64,000 bases of DNA from Acidimicrobiia bacterium (GCA_947476745.1 CANJRG010000014.1:45545-109544), one strand, 5' to 3'; shown: positions 43,354 to 53,117, counted from the first letter of the stretch. Translations and numbers: made by a program. Notes: generated by a model not told the origin, from the sequence alone.

Positions 43354-44285
43354 GCGACCCCGGCGAGCCCGGCCGGCCGCTGGCCGTCATCCTCGACACC
43401 GACATCGGCACCGACGTCGACGACGCCCTCGCTCTCGGCGTGTGCCTGGGATCGCCGGAAATCGACCTCGTCGGCATCACCACCGTCTACGGCGACGTCG
43501 TGCTGCGGGCGCAGATGGCCCGCAAGCTGCTCGCGCTGCGTGGGGTGCACGGCCTCCCGGTGGTGACCGGCGAGGCACGTCCCCTGGTGGAGAGCCGGCC
43601 GCTGTACTGGGGCGGCCACGAGGGCGACGGGCTACTCGCCGCCGGCGACGAGTTGCTCGCCCCCACCGGGACCGACGCCGTGTCGTTCCTGGTGCGCCAG
43701 GTACGGGAGCGGCCGAACACGGTGCATCTGGTGGCCATCGGTCCGCTGACCAACGTGGCCCGGGCGATACAGCTCGACCCCGGGTTCGCCGGCGACCTCG
43801 CCGGGCTGACCATCATGGGCGGCGTGCTGCGCGGACCGGTCGGCCTGCACCTGCCCATCGTCGAGCACAACCTGCGCTGCGACCCCGAGGCCGCACAGGT
43901 GGTGTTCGCCTCGGGGGCGTCCATCTCGCTGGTGCCGCTCGATGTCACCACCCGGGTCGCCGTGCACGCCGAGGAAGTGGCGCAGCTGCACGCCGCGCCG
44001 AGTCCCTTCCACCACGCCCTGGCCGAGCTCGTCGAGCACGACCCGCGCTATCGGGCGCACGGCCGGGCCTACCTGCACGACCCGCTGGCCGTGGCGGTAT
44101 TGCTGCGACCCGAGCTGGTGGGCTGGCACGACGTGCACGTCACCATCGAGCTCGGCGGCGAGCACACCGCCGGCCAGAGCCTGTTCCGGCTGCCCTCCGC
44201 CAATCGCCCGGCCAATGCGAGGGTGGCCCTCACCGTCGACGCCGTTGCAGCGGCGGCATTCGTGACCGGGCGTCTGGCCGGCTGA
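43350..44285 (+). CDS. nucleoside hydrolase
   Basis: A 311-residue inosine-uridine-type nucleoside hydrolase: DTDIGTDVDDALAL (metal-binding DxDxxxDD) near residues 16-29, VTGEARPL, LVAIGPLTNVA and EHNLRCDPEAA. It splits N-glycosidic bonds to release ribose. The GTG at 43350 overlaps the dehydratase stop (GTGA). An alternative is a sugar-acid or ADP-ribosyl hydrolase role. Confidence 0.9.
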   Translation: MSDPGEPGRPLAVILDTDIGTDVDDALALGVCLGSPEIDLVGITTVYGDVVLRAQMARKLLALRGVHGLPVVTGEARPLVESRPLYWGGHEGDGLLAAGDELLAPTGTDAVSFLVRQVRERPNTVHLVAIGPLTNVARAIQLDPGFAGDLAGLTIMGGVLRGPVGLHLPIVEHNLRCDPEAAQVVFASGASISLVPLDVTTRVAVHAEEVAQLHAAPSPFHHALAELVEHDPRYRAHGRAYLHDPLAVAVLLRPELVGWHDVHVTIELGGEHTAGQSLFRLPSANRPANARVALTVDAVAAAAFVTGRLAG

Positions 44286-44314
44286 GTTCCGCCGCTGCGC
44301 CCGACGGCGCATGC

Positions 44315-45133
44315 TCAGGCGTGCTTGGTCTGCTCGTAGAGGAAATCGGAGATCGGCAACGGCACAGCCGACTCGGCAGCGAGCTTGCACACCAGCGACA
44401 GGTCCTTGCGCCCGAAGGTCCCCATGCGGTCCGCCCCCTCACCGTGCAGGCCGGCGATGGCCCGCATCTGGTCGATGTTGCGCAGCGCCCAGCTGTCGCC
44501 GGTACTGGCGGCAGCGACCTCACGCATGCGAGCCTCGTCGATGCCCAACTCGCGGGCGAGGCGCAGGGCCTCCTCGACGACGTGGATGTTGGCCAGCGAC
44601 ATCAGGTTGTTGCACTGCTTGGTGGCCTGGCCCATCCCCAGGGCGCCCATGTGGAAGATCTCCGAGCCGACCACCTCGAACAGCGCCATGGCCCGGGCCA
44701 CGTCGGCGTCGTCGCCGCCGACCATCAGCGACAGGGTCCCGGCTTCGGACCGTTCGGCGGCGCCGCTCACGGCGGCGTCGATGACCGCCACCCCCTTGGG
44801 TGCGGCGACGGTCGCCACCTCCCTGCAGGTGGCGACCCCGATGGTGCTGTGCAGCACGATCAGCGATCCCGACGCCGCGCCGGCCAGCGCCCCGTCGGCA
44901 CCGAGCAGCACCTCGAGCGTCTCCCGGTCGTTCATGACCACCGAGCAGATCACGTCGCTGTGCTCGCCGAGCTCACGGGGCGAGGATGCCCGCCGGGCAC
45001 CGAGGGCCTCGAGCTCGGCCATCCGGCTCTCGTCGAGATCCAGCACGGTGAGCGGAAACCCGGCACGGACCAAGTTGCGAGCCATCGGCCCACCCATGTT
45101 GCCCAGCCCGATGAACCCCACCCGCTCGCCCAT
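44315..45133 (-). CDS. NAD(P)-dependent beta-hydroxyacid dehydrogenase (HIBADH-like)
   Basis: A 272-residue protein: Rossmann start VGFIGLGNMGGPMARNLVRAG, VNDRETLEVLL region, the GAAERSEAGTLSLMVGGDDADV segment and the catalytic GQATKQCNNLM (Lys in the conserved GxGxxxKxxxN motif). It oxidises 3-hydroxyisobutyrate, tartronate semialdehyde or a similar hydroxyacid. GGAGGTCG precedes the ATG at 45133. Short for the family (usually near 290). Confidence 0.9.
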   Translation of the reverse strand: MGERVGFIGLGNMGGPMARNLVRAGFPLTVLDLDESRMAELEALGARRASSPRELGEHSDVICSVVMNDRETLEVLLGADGALAGAASGSLIVLHSTIGVATCREVATVAAPKGVAVIDAAVSGAAERSEAGTLSLMVGGDDADVARAMALFEVVGSEIFHMGALGMGQATKQCNNLMSLANIHVVEEALRLARELGIDEARMREVAAASTGDSWALRNIDQMRAIAGLHGEGADRMGTFGRKDLSLVCKLAAESAVPLPISDFLYEQTKHA

Positions 45134-45192
45134 CGAACGACCTCCTCGTCGACCGGATCCTACGAGCTGGCCGTGGCGATCGACAGGACGGG

Positions 45193-45939
45193 TCAGTCGA
45201 CGGCGAGCGCGGCGGCGATGGCCGCGCCGGTGATCTCGGCGTTGAGGTAGGGCTCGGGGTCGTGGGCTCGCAGGCCGTTGTCGACCACGACGTCCTCGAC
45301 CCGGTCGCCGAAGAGGTCGGCCAGGCGGGGCACGACGGCGGCGATGTCGCCCTTGGCGGCGACATTGACCCAGCGCTGCACGGTGCCGGGCCACGGGCCG
45401 ATGCCGTCGCGCCGCTCGGGCACGTAGGTGTCCAGTAGCAGCGGGATGCCGATGGGCGAACCCAGCGTCACCAGGGTGTGGACGTTCCATTCCGGGTGGG
45501 CCAGCAGCGCCCGATAGGCCACGACGGTGCCCAGCGAATGGGCGACGACGACCCGGGTGTCGGGGCTGATGACCGCATCCATCCGGGCCCGTACCGCCTC
45601 GGTCAGATCGGTGCGGCTGGTCATGATGGCCACCAGGTCGACCGTGCGGTCGTAGAGCGCCTTGCCGAACATCTGCTGCAACGCCTCGGCGGCGCCGCCT
45701 GATGCCTCGGCCAGCAGCTCCTCGGCGCCGGCCCGGGTTCGGGCGATCTCCTCGGGCACGTCGCGCTCGGGGTTGCGCCGGAACAGGTCGCCATAGAAGC
45801 ACACGGCGAAATCTTCCGGGGCCAGCGTCACGCCGTGGTGCCACAGGCCGTCCTGCACCGCCGGCAGCCATCGCGCCGTCAGCGAGTGGGGTCCCCACAG
45901 TTCGTTGAACGCGCCGTGGACGGCGACCACCCGTGCCAT
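45193..45939 (-). CDS. alpha/beta-hydrolase-like protein (lipase-type)
   Basis: A 248-residue protein: VVAVHGAFNELWGPHSLTARW (oxyanion strand), VVVAHSLGTVVAYRAL (nucleophile elbow, G-x-S replaced by AHSLG) and VTLGSPIGIPLLLD. The Ser of AHSLG, an Asp and the late His-Asp-Pro (RAHDPEPY) could form a triad. Substrate unknown. GAGGAGC precedes the ATG at 45939. It follows no operon partner closely. Confidence 0.8.
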   Translation of the reverse strand: MARVVAVHGAFNELWGPHSLTARWLPAVQDGLWHHGVTLAPEDFAVCFYGDLFRRNPERDVPEEIARTRAGAEELLAEASGGAAEALQQMFGKALYDRTVDLVAIMTSRTDLTEAVRARMDAVISPDTRVVVAHSLGTVVAYRALLAHPEWNVHTLVTLGSPIGIPLLLDTYVPERRDGIGPWPGTVQRWVNVAAKGDIAAVVPRLADLFGDRVEDVVVDNGLRAHDPEPYLNAEITGAAIAAALAVD

Positions 45940-46208
45940 GTCCAGCTCCTCAGCCCGCCCTGCGACGGTGTGTCGTGCGGGCCGCGCCTCGGCCGCGTCG
46001 CCGCAACGTAGGGGACACCGCCCGACCCGGTCCACCCCCATGCGGGGCCGCCGGTCCTCTCCCCGACCGGCGATGCGGCGCCGTCACCACCGGACTGCCA
46101 CTCGGTGCCGACTCCCAGGTGGTCCTCAGCCAATCACCAGGCGCACCCGGCAGACTGGACGCCGACTGCCGGAGCGGGGGTGTCCCCGGGCATCGGAAGG
46201 GGCGCGCC

Positions 46209-47180
46209 ATGACGACCGAGGCGATCGCGGAGGTGAGCCACCTGACCAAGTCCTTCGGGACGGTGGCGGCCGTGCAGGACGTGTCCTTCGCCGTACGACC
46301 GGGCGAGGTGTGCGGCCTGCTGGGGCCCAACGGGGCCGGCAAGACCACGACGCTGCGCATGCTGGTCGGTCTCATCGCCCCCAGTGCGGGCCACGCATCG
46401 CTGTTCGGCACCACCGTGCAGGCCGGTTGCCCCGAGCTGTTGCGGGTCGGCGCCATGGTCGAGCAGGCCGCCTTCGTGCCCCACCTGTCGGGCATGACCA
46501 ACCTGCGGTTGTGGTGGGAGGCCGGAGGCGGTCGCCTGCGCGACGCCGACCTCGACGGCGCCCTGGCCATTGCCGGCCTCGGCGACGCCGTACACCGCAA
46601 GGTCCGCACCTTTTCCCAGGGCATGAAGCAACGCCTCGGGTTCGCCCGGCTGTTGCTGGCCCGCCCCGAGCTGCTGATCCTCGACGAGCCGACCAACGGC
46701 CTCGACCCGGCCGAGATCAAGGAGATCCGCAACCTGGTCCATCGCCTCGCCGACCGCGGCGCTGCGGTCCTGCTGTCGAGCCATCACCTGGCCGAGGTCG
46801 AACAGACCTGCTCGGAGGTGGTGGTCATGAGCCGGGGCCGGCTCGTCGCCAGCGGCACCGTGGACGAGCTGCGCTCGTCGGGCGCCACCGTGCGCATCGA
46901 GGTCGACGACCTGGCGACCGCCACCGGGGTACTGCGAGGCCTGCCCGCCGTCGGGCGGGTGGAGATCGACGGACCCGAGCTGGTGGTCCAACTCCACGAC
47001 GGCCGCCGTTCCGACCTGGTGACCGCCCTGGTCATGGCCGGAATCCGGGTCGAGTCGGTGACCGCCACCCGGGACCTCGAGGACGTGTTCCTGGGCCTGG
47101 TCGACCAGAGCGAACAGCTCCGGACCGCGCATGCCGCCCAGCCCGACCCGTCCGCCCAGCCCGGCGAGGAGACCCGATGA
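46209..47180 (+). CDS. ABC transporter ATP-binding protein
   Basis: A 323-residue ATPase: Walker A GPNGAGKTT (39-47), signature FSQGMKQRL, Walker B LLILDEPTNGLDP and the switch SSHHLAEVEQ. A C-terminal extension of about 100 residues (ATVRIEVDDL...) is the usual tail of CcmA/DrrA-type exporters. GGAAGGGG precedes the ATG. It overlaps its permease gene by four bases. Confidence 0.93.
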   Translation: MTTEAIAEVSHLTKSFGTVAAVQDVSFAVRPGEVCGLLGPNGAGKTTTLRMLVGLIAPSAGHASLFGTTVQAGCPELLRVGAMVEQAAFVPHLSGMTNLRLWWEAGGGRLRDADLDGALAIAGLGDAVHRKVRTFSQGMKQRLGFARLLLARPELLILDEPTNGLDPAEIKEIRNLVHRLADRGAAVLLSSHHLAEVEQTCSEVVVMSRGRLVASGTVDELRSSGATVRIEVDDLATATGVLRGLPAVGRVEIDGPELVVQLHDGRRSDLVTALVMAGIRVESVTATRDLEDVFLGLVDQSEQLRTAHAAQPDPSAQPGEETR

Positions 47181-48013
47181 TCGCCTTGCTGCGCACCGAG
47201 CTGATCAAGGCCGTCCGACGGACCCGGACGCTCATCATCCTGGCGGCCCTGGTCGGCCTGCCCGTGGTGATCTCCCTGGCGGTGAACGCCCGCAGCGACC
47301 GGCGGCCCGACCATGGCGAGGGCCTGTTCCGGCTGGCATCGCAGTCGGGCCTGGTGGTCCCCGCTGCCATCCTGATGATGACCAGCGCCTTCCTGCTGGT
47401 GATCATCGCCGGGACCGTCGTCGGTGATGCCGTGGCCGGCGACGCCGCCACCGGCAACCTGCGCTACCTGCTGCTGCGACCGGTGTCACGTACCAAGCTG
47501 CTCATCGCCAAGGCCGCGGTCTCGACCCTGCTGGTGTGGACGGCGACCATCGTCGTGGTCCTCACCGCGCTGGTCGCCGGGGTCGTGCTGTTCGGCTGGC
47601 ACGGCATCAGCGTCCCGTTCTCGGTGTCCGACACCGGTGCCGGCGTCGGGTTCGACCTGACCGCCGGCCAGCTGCTGGCCCGTCTGGCCTTCGGCACGGC
47701 CTACGTGGCGTTCGGCTTCACCGCGCTGGTGGCCATCGGCACGTTCTTCTCCACCCTCACCGACGGGGCCTCGGGGGCGATCGCCGCCACGGTCGGTGTG
47801 TACATCGTGTCGGAGATCCTCGACGCCATCACCGACCTCGGGTCCCTGCGCTACGGCCTGCCGACCCACTACCGGACCGCATGGGTGGACAGCATCACCG
47901 CGAACTCGTTCTCGGGCGACCTGAAAGCGGGCGTCATCGTGCAGGTGGTCTATGCCCTGGTGTTCTTCTCCGCGGCCATCGTGTGGTTCCGCCGCAAGGA
48001 CATCCGTTCCTGA
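47177..48013 (+). CDS. ABC-2 type transporter permease
   Basis: A 278-residue membrane protein with about six helices: TLIILAALVGLPVVISLAV, PAAILMMTSAFLLVIIAGTVVGD, the VAGDAATGNLRYLLLRPVSRTKLLIAK loop and a large extracellular loop before the last pair of helices (VVYALVFFSAAIVWF). The loop GxLRYLLxRPxSR is typical of ABC-2 exporters of the drug/antibiotic or lantibiotic-immunity kind. ATG 47177 overlaps the ATPase stop (ATGA). Confidence 0.9.
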   Translation: MIALLRTELIKAVRRTRTLIILAALVGLPVVISLAVNARSDRRPDHGEGLFRLASQSGLVVPAAILMMTSAFLLVIIAGTVVGDAVAGDAATGNLRYLLLRPVSRTKLLIAKAAVSTLLVWTATIVVVLTALVAGVVLFGWHGISVPFSVSDTGAGVGFDLTAGQLLARLAFGTAYVAFGFTALVAIGTFFSTLTDGASGAIAATVGVYIVSEILDAITDLGSLRYGLPTHYRTAWVDSITANSFSGDLKAGVIVQVVYALVFFSAAIVWFRRKDIRS

Positions 48014-48082
48014 GATCCGGACGACGGCCAAGGTGCTGCCGCGGGTACTGTCCGGTCAGCTCGATGCTCAGGAGGTCCACAG

Positions 48083-48934
48083 ATGGCGATCAACCCCGAC
48101 GCGGTGGGAACGGTGACCGGCCCGAAGTCCCGGACATGGGACTCCAAGGACTGCCTGCTCTACGCGCTCGGCGTGGGTGCCGGGGCCGCCGATCCGACCG
48201 GCGTCGAGCTGGAGTTCACCACCGAGAACAGCACCGGCATCGACCAAAGGGTGATGCCGACCATGGCCGTGGTCCTCAATGCCGGCGGACTCGACTTCTC
48301 CGCCGTGGGCCAGATCAACCTGTTCCTCATGCTGCACGGCGAGCAGGGCATCACCCTGCACCGTGAGATCCCGGTGGCCGGCACGCTGCAGAGCACGACC
48401 ACCGTCACCGGCATCTGGGACAAGGGCAAGGGCGCGGTCATCGAGTTCGAGTCGGTCTCGGTGCTCGCGGACACCAAGGAGGCGCTGTTCACCACCCGCA
48501 TGTCGCTCTTCGCCCGGGGCGAGGGCGGCTGGGGCGGCGATCGAGGCCCGAACAAGGTCGTGGAGATCCCCTCCGGTACGCCCGACCACCAGGTCACCTA
48601 CCAGACCCGAAGCGACCAGGCACTGTTGTACCGGCTCAACGGCGACCGCAACCCGCTGCACGCCGACCCGACCTTCGCCAAGGCCGGCGGGTTCGACAAG
48701 CCGATCCTGCACGGGCTTTGCACCTACGGCTTCACCGGCCGCGCCCTGCTACACGAGCTGTGCGGCAGCGACCCGGCCCGTTTCGGCAGCATGGACGTGC
48801 GCTTCAGCTCGCCGGTGATGCCCGGCGAGGCGCTCACCGTGAAGATGTGGGACACCGACGGCGGCGCCCTGTTCCAAACCCTCGGCCAGGACGGCCGCAC
48901 CGTGCTCGACGCCGGGGCCTTCCGCCTCGCCTGA
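48083..48934 (+). CDS. MaoC-type 2-enoyl-CoA hydratase (double hot-dog)
   Basis: A 283-residue protein with two hot-dog halves. The C-terminal half has the hydratase-2 motif YRLNGDRNPLHADPTFAKAGGFDKPILHGLCTYGF, with catalytic Asp/His in GDRNPLH, while the N-terminal half (MPTMAVVLNAGG) lacks it, as in eukaryotic-type multifunctional hydratase 2. It hydrates trans-2-enoyl-CoA to the R-3-hydroxy product. AGGAGGTCC precedes the ATG, one of the strongest ribosome sites in the window. Confidence 0.92.
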   Translation: MAINPDAVGTVTGPKSRTWDSKDCLLYALGVGAGAADPTGVELEFTTENSTGIDQRVMPTMAVVLNAGGLDFSAVGQINLFLMLHGEQGITLHREIPVAGTLQSTTTVTGIWDKGKGAVIEFESVSVLADTKEALFTTRMSLFARGEGGWGGDRGPNKVVEIPSGTPDHQVTYQTRSDQALLYRLNGDRNPLHADPTFAKAGGFDKPILHGLCTYGFTGRALLHELCGSDPARFGSMDVRFSSPVMPGEALTVKMWDTDGGALFQTLGQDGRTVLDAGAFRLA

Positions 48935-48937
48935 CGC

Positions 48938-50146
48938 TCAGCGCGAGCCCGACTGCAGCACGCCGCGGGCCACCAGCTCGGCCACCATGGCGTCGTCGTA
49001 GCCGAGCACCCGCTGCAGCACCTCGGCGTTGTGCTCGCCGAGCCGAGGGGCGTAGAGCTCGGGCAGCTCGGGTTGGGCCGAGAACTTGAACGGGTAGCCC
49101 GCCACGATCACCTCGCCCAGCACCGGGTCGGGCACCCGTCGCACCATGCCACGGGCTTCGAAGTGCGGGTGCCCGACCGCCTGGGTGGGGTCGAAAACCT
49201 CCCCCAGCGGCACCCGGTGCGTCAGGCAATGGGCCATCACCGAGGCGTTGTCGGAAAAGGACAGCAGCCACTCCTGCACCAGCGGCACCAGCTCCTCCTG
49301 GTGCTCGGCCCGCAACGCGCCGGTGGCGAAGCGAGGGTCGTGGACCAGGTCGGGGCGGTCCATGGCCCGGCACAGGTTCGGCCACTGACGTTCCAGCACC
49401 AGCAGATAGCCGTAGCCCTCCGGCAGGTCGTAGGTACCGACCGGGCAGTACATGGGGTGGTGACGCGGGTTGCGACCGGGACGGATCCGGTGGCCGGACA
49501 GCTCGTACTGGGCGAACTGGTCCTGCAGGCCGAACATCACGTCGGCCATGGCGATGTCGATGTGCTGGCCCTCACCGGTGCGCTCGCGGTGCAGCAGGGC
49601 GTAGCCGAGGGCGGCGAAGCCGTGCACCGCGGTGGTGTTGTCGGCCACCGCGAACCCGGTGGGCGACGGTGGGCCGTCCGGGTGGCCGGTGAGGGCCATC
49701 ACCCCCGACGTGGCCTGGATGACCCCGTCGAAGCCGGGGCGGTCGGCCCAGGGGCTGTTCTGGCCGTAGGCCGAGATCGACACCATCACCAGCGACGGGT
49801 TGAGCTGGCGCAACGAGTGGTAGTCCAAGCCGCGGCGGGCCAGGACCCCGACCGCGAAGTTCTCCACCACCACGTCGCTACGGGCAGCCAGCTCACGCAG
49901 GATGCGCAGGCCGTCCTCGGTCTCCCAGTCCAGGCACAGACTCTGCTTGCCCCGGTTGTTCTGGATGTAGACGCTCGAACGGCCGTCCTCGACCCATTGC
50001 AGGAAGCGACTCGGGTCGCCGTGCGGCGGCAGCTCGACCTTGACGATCTCCGGGCCGAGCTCGGCCAGCAACCGGGTGATCCCCGCCCCGGCGAGGTACT
50101 GGGACAGATCGAGGACGCGGTAGCCCTCCAACATCAGCCTGCTCAC
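48938..50146 (-). CDS. CaiB/BaiF family CoA-transferase
   Basis: A 402-residue class III CoA-transferase: YRVLDLSQYLAGAGITRLLAELGPEIVKVE, NNRGKQSLCLDW, nucleophile block PGFDGVIQATSGV and GEGQHIDIAMADVM. The GTG at 50146 follows GGGAGG by about nine bases; an ATG four codons later is an alternative. The convergent MaoC and divergent enoyl-CoA hydratase neighbours suggest one CoA-ester pathway. Fourth CaiB gene of the window. Confidence 0.9.
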   Translation of the reverse strand: MSRLMLEGYRVLDLSQYLAGAGITRLLAELGPEIVKVELPPHGDPSRFLQWVEDGRSSVYIQNNRGKQSLCLDWETEDGLRILRELAARSDVVVENFAVGVLARRGLDYHSLRQLNPSLVMVSISAYGQNSPWADRPGFDGVIQATSGVMALTGHPDGPPSPTGFAVADNTTAVHGFAALGYALLHRERTGEGQHIDIAMADVMFGLQDQFAQYELSGHRIRPGRNPRHHPMYCPVGTYDLPEGYGYLLVLERQWPNLCRAMDRPDLVHDPRFATGALRAEHQEELVPLVQEWLLSFSDNASVMAHCLTHRVPLGEVFDPTQAVGHPHFEARGMVRRVPDPVLGEVIVAGYPFKFSAQPELPELYAPRLGEHNAEVLQRVLGYDDAMVAELVARGVLQSGSR

Positions 50147-50328
50147 CGTCGATGCCCTCCCCCGTACCCGCATCTGCGGGCACCGACGGATTCTGGCACG
50201 CCCCCGGCGCGGGCGCGCCCGGGCGACTCAGCGTTCGGGCCGTGCGCCGGGGAGGGCCGGTGCAGCCCGGCCTGCACCGTGCCGCTGGGACCGTCCGAGC
50301 GTCACCGTCCGAGCGTTACAGTCCGGGC

Positions 50329-51135
50329 ATGGCTGTCGTCACCGTCGAACGCCGCGACCGGGTGGCTGTGGTCACCCTGAACCGGCCCGAGGCCCGCAAT
50401 GCGCTCAACCCCGAGCTGGTGGTGAGCCTGGCCCGCGTCTGGGAGGAGCTCGCCGCCGACGACTCGGTGTGGGTGGTGGTCCTCACCGCGGCACCGGGCT
50501 CGACGTTCTGCGCCGGGTTCGACCTCGCCACGTTCATCCCGTTGCTGACCCGCAGCAAGGAGCCGGCCGACGAGTGGGACCGCATCGTCGCCGCCGACCT
50601 CGGTATCGCCGGGCGGGCCACCTTGCGCGACCTCGACCTGGGCAAGCCCCTGGTGGTCGCCGCCAACGGCCATGCCATCGCCGGCGGCATGGAGCTGCTG
50701 CTCGCCGCCGACCTGCGGGTGGTGGCCTCGGGCGCCAAGCTCGGCCTGTCCGAGGTGGCGCTCGGCCTGATCCCGGCGATGGGGGGCACGGCCCGCCTCG
50801 GTCGCCATCTGCCGCCGGCGCTCGCCGCCGAGTTGTTGCTCACGGCCAAGCCGATCAGCGCCGAGCAGGCCCAACAGTGGGGCCTGCTCAACCGGGTGGT
50901 GCCGGCCGACGCCGTGCTCGACACCGCCCTGCAGTTGGCCGACACCATCGCCGCCAACGCACCGCTGGCCGCCCGCGCCGCCCGCCGGGTGCTGCGCGAC
51001 GCCGCGGACCTGACCGCAGAGCAAGCCCTGGCCCTAGAGGCCGAGCTGTCGGCCCAGCTCGCCGCCACCGCCGACGCCGTGGAAGGGCCTCGTGCATTCG
51101 TCGAGAAGCGGCCGCCGCGGTTCGAAGGCCGCTGA
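50329..51135 (+). CDS. enoyl-CoA hydratase/isomerase family protein
   Basis: A 268-residue crotonase with VAVVTLNRPEARNALNPEL, STFCAGFDLATFIP, ANGHAIAGGMELLLAADLRVVA and the SEVALGLIPAMGG turn. The ending FVEKRPPRFEGR is nearly that of the paralogue at 17877-18689. It probably acts on 2-enoyl-CoA. ATG 50329 follows three near-repeats of ACCGTCCGAGCGT. Confidence 0.88.
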   Translation: MAVVTVERRDRVAVVTLNRPEARNALNPELVVSLARVWEELAADDSVWVVVLTAAPGSTFCAGFDLATFIPLLTRSKEPADEWDRIVAADLGIAGRATLRDLDLGKPLVVAANGHAIAGGMELLLAADLRVVASGAKLGLSEVALGLIPAMGGTARLGRHLPPALAAELLLTAKPISAEQAQQWGLLNRVVPADAVLDTALQLADTIAANAPLAARAARRVLRDAADLTAEQALALEAELSAQLAATADAVEGPRAFVEKRPPRFEGR

Positions 51136-51148
51136 CCACCCCGACCCG

Positions 51149-51190
51149 CACGGACCTGACCGCCCGGACCTGACCGCACGGACCTGACCG
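51149..51190. repeat. 14-base tandem repeat after the enoyl-CoA hydratase gene
   Basis: Three 14-base units (CACGGACCTGACCG-like) at 51149-51162, 51163-51176 and 51177-51190, lying between the stop at 51135 and the convergent DUF2786 gene. Confidence 0.75.
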
Positions 51191-51240
51191 GCCGGACCCG
51201 GCCGACCCGACGGGCACCGGCCCGACAGGACCAGCCGTAG

Positions 51241-52641
51241 CTACGGGCGCCGGGCCGGCGGTCCGGCGGGTCCGGCACCATCCGGCGGGTCGGACGGCCC
51301 GGCCAGCGTCGCTGCGGCCGCGGCGCGGTGGCCTGCGTCCCATCCCTCGGCGTCGACCATCCGGGTTCGCATCGGTCCACTATCGGGGAACAGCTGCTCG
51401 GCGACCCGTCGGACGGCTTGGCGACGTTCGGCCAGCACGGGCACCAGGGCTGCGCCGTGATGCGCCAGCGCTTCCCGCCCGACCCGGACCCGGGCCACGT
51501 CGAGTCGTTGGCCGATCCGGCTGCCGTAGGCCAGCAGGAACGCCCGCCGGAAGGCCGGGGCCCGCCGGTGCGAGGCCTCCGCCACGGCCTGGTCCATCGC
51601 CCGCATCGCCTGGACCAGCAACGAGGCGAACAGCGCCTCCACCAGGTCGAGGTCGCCGGCGAACCCGACCAGGGTGGCCAGGGCCCACTCGTCGTCCCAC
51701 ACCACCTCGACCCCGTTGAGCTCGGCCACCACGGCGAGCAGCTGCACCTTCTCGGCCCCGAAGGGTTGCTCGACCGCAAGCCGCTGTGCCCGCACCGCGC
51801 TCGCAGGGCCCGGCCCGGCCCCGGCGGCCAGCACGGCGTCGTCGACGGCGTGGCGGATCATGAGCTCCTGGGCCTTGGCGCTGAAGGCCTCGGCCTCCGC
51901 CGGATACGGGGTCGACTCGGCCTTGGCCAGCAGCGCCCGGATGGTGGCGTGGTGCTTCGGTTCACCGGGCAGGGCTGGGCCGGGGCCCGTCGCTGCCGCA
52001 GCACCCCACCGCGACGGCGGCTCGACGATCCGGCTCAGCCCGGGCAGCGCTCGGAGCTGGGCAAGAACCCGCAACGCCAGCTCGAGGCTGTCGGTGATCT
52101 CGGCACGCTCCGCGGCACGCCAACGCAGCACCACAGCATCGCCGGCGGGTCCGTCGCCGGCGGTGGCCCCGGCCGGACCACCGGCGGGCGGACCGGGCGG
52201 ACCGGGCGGACGTTCGGGCGGGTCGATGCCCAGGGCCTGCAGCTGTTGCCGCCAGCGCGGCGGAAGCGGCCCGGCCGCACCGCAGCCGGCCGGCTCAGCG
52301 GCGATGACCGCGACGAGCAGCCGCAGGGCGCGTCGGTCGCCGGAGCGGCGCACGACGTGGTGGACCTCGACCGGCTGCCAACCGCGCTCCCAAAGCCCGG
52401 CGACGACCAGCAGCAGCTGCCGGGACAGCTCACGCTCGGCACGGTGTTCGCCCGCCGGGCCGAGACCGTCGAGGTCGACGAGGTCCTCGACGATCCGGTC
52501 GAACGCCGCTGAGGCCGCCCACGGTCGCGCCAGACCGTCGAGTTCACCGAGCGCCTCGGCCAGCAGCGACGCGGCGTCGTTGCCCGGCCGGTTACCCCGC
52601 GCTGACGGGCTGCGGCGCGATCGACGGCGGGACACAACCAC
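51241..52641 (-). CDS. DUF2786-domain protein
   Basis: A 466-residue protein. Residues about 225-265 carry the DUF2786 motif (HHATIRALLAKAESTPYPAEAEAFSAKAQELMIRHAVDD), which is found in many actinobacterial and phage proteins of unknown function. A Pro/Gly-rich linker (about 145-165) separates it from an N-terminal helical domain. The C-terminal half is helical (GRRQAVRRVAEQLF). GTG start. No partner is adjacent, and the arsenic operon begins just 34 bases away on the same strand. Confidence 0.75.
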   Translation of the reverse strand: MVVSRRRSRRSPSARGNRPGNDAASLLAEALGELDGLARPWAASAAFDRIVEDLVDLDGLGPAGEHRAERELSRQLLLVVAGLWERGWQPVEVHHVVRRSGDRRALRLLVAVIAAEPAGCGAAGPLPPRWRQQLQALGIDPPERPPGPPGPPAGGPAGATAGDGPAGDAVVLRWRAAERAEITDSLELALRVLAQLRALPGLSRIVEPPSRWGAAAATGPGPALPGEPKHHATIRALLAKAESTPYPAEAEAFSAKAQELMIRHAVDDAVLAAGAGPGPASAVRAQRLAVEQPFGAEKVQLLAVVAELNGVEVVWDDEWALATLVGFAGDLDLVEALFASLLVQAMRAMDQAVAEASHRRAPAFRRAFLLAYGSRIGQRLDVARVRVGREALAHHGAALVPVLAERRQAVRRVAEQLFPDSGPMRTRMVDAEGWDAGHRAAAAATLAGPSDPPDGAGPAGPPARRP

Positions 52642-52675
52642 AGTCTGCCCGCCGGCCGCCTCGGGTCCTGCGCGT

Positions 52676-53032
52676 TCAGCGCAGGGCGGCCCGCAGCTCG
52701 GCCAGTCGCTCGGGTACCGGGCGGTACCACGCCCAGGTGCCCCGCCGCTCGCTGACCACCAGGCCGGCCTCGCGCAGGACCTTGAGGTGATGGCTGACCG
52801 TGGGCTGCGAGCGGCCCACCGGTTCGACCAGGTCGCACACGCAGACCCCGTCGTCGGGATGGGCCGCGATCAACGAGAGCAGGTGCAGCCGCACCGGGTC
52901 ACCCAACGCGGCGAAGCCGCGGGCCAGGGCCGTGGCGTCGTCCGCTCCGAACGCGACGCTGCCCACCGGCGCCACCGGACCTCCGTCGGCCGCTACCGCA
53001 GCAGATGGTCCACTCACCTTCCCGGCGCTCAT
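52676..53032 (-). CDS. arsR: ArsR-family arsenic-responsive repressor
   Basis: A 118-residue winged-helix repressor. The DNA-binding helix-turn-helix is GRSQPTVSHHLKVLREAGLV, and Cys64-Val-Cys66 (DGVCVCDLVEP) is the classical As(III)-sensing pair. It should release the divergent arsI-acr3 operon when arsenite binds. ATG at 53032 is chosen because upstream residues lie in the operator region. Confidence 0.92.
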   Translation of the reverse strand: MSAGKVSGPSAAVAADGGPVAPVGSVAFGADDATALARGFAALGDPVRLHLLSLIAAHPDDGVCVCDLVEPVGRSQPTVSHHLKVLREAGLVVSERRGTWAWYRPVPERLAELRAALR

Positions 53033-53117
53033 CGCAGATCCCGCTCCGGCCCTGCTCCCACCGGCATCCGTGTAGGCTCCTACATCGACCGACGTCAATC
53101 TATCCCGGGAGCCCGTC
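53033..53117. promoter_or_regulatory. divergent arsR/arsI regulatory region with candidate operators
   Basis: Two palindromic candidates lie between the divergent genes: TGTAGG-CT-CCTACA (53071-53084), with perfect six-base arms, and an imperfect ATCGACCGACGTCAAT (53084-53099) resembling known ArsR boxes. They overlap by one base. ArsR binding here is inference. Confidence 0.6.
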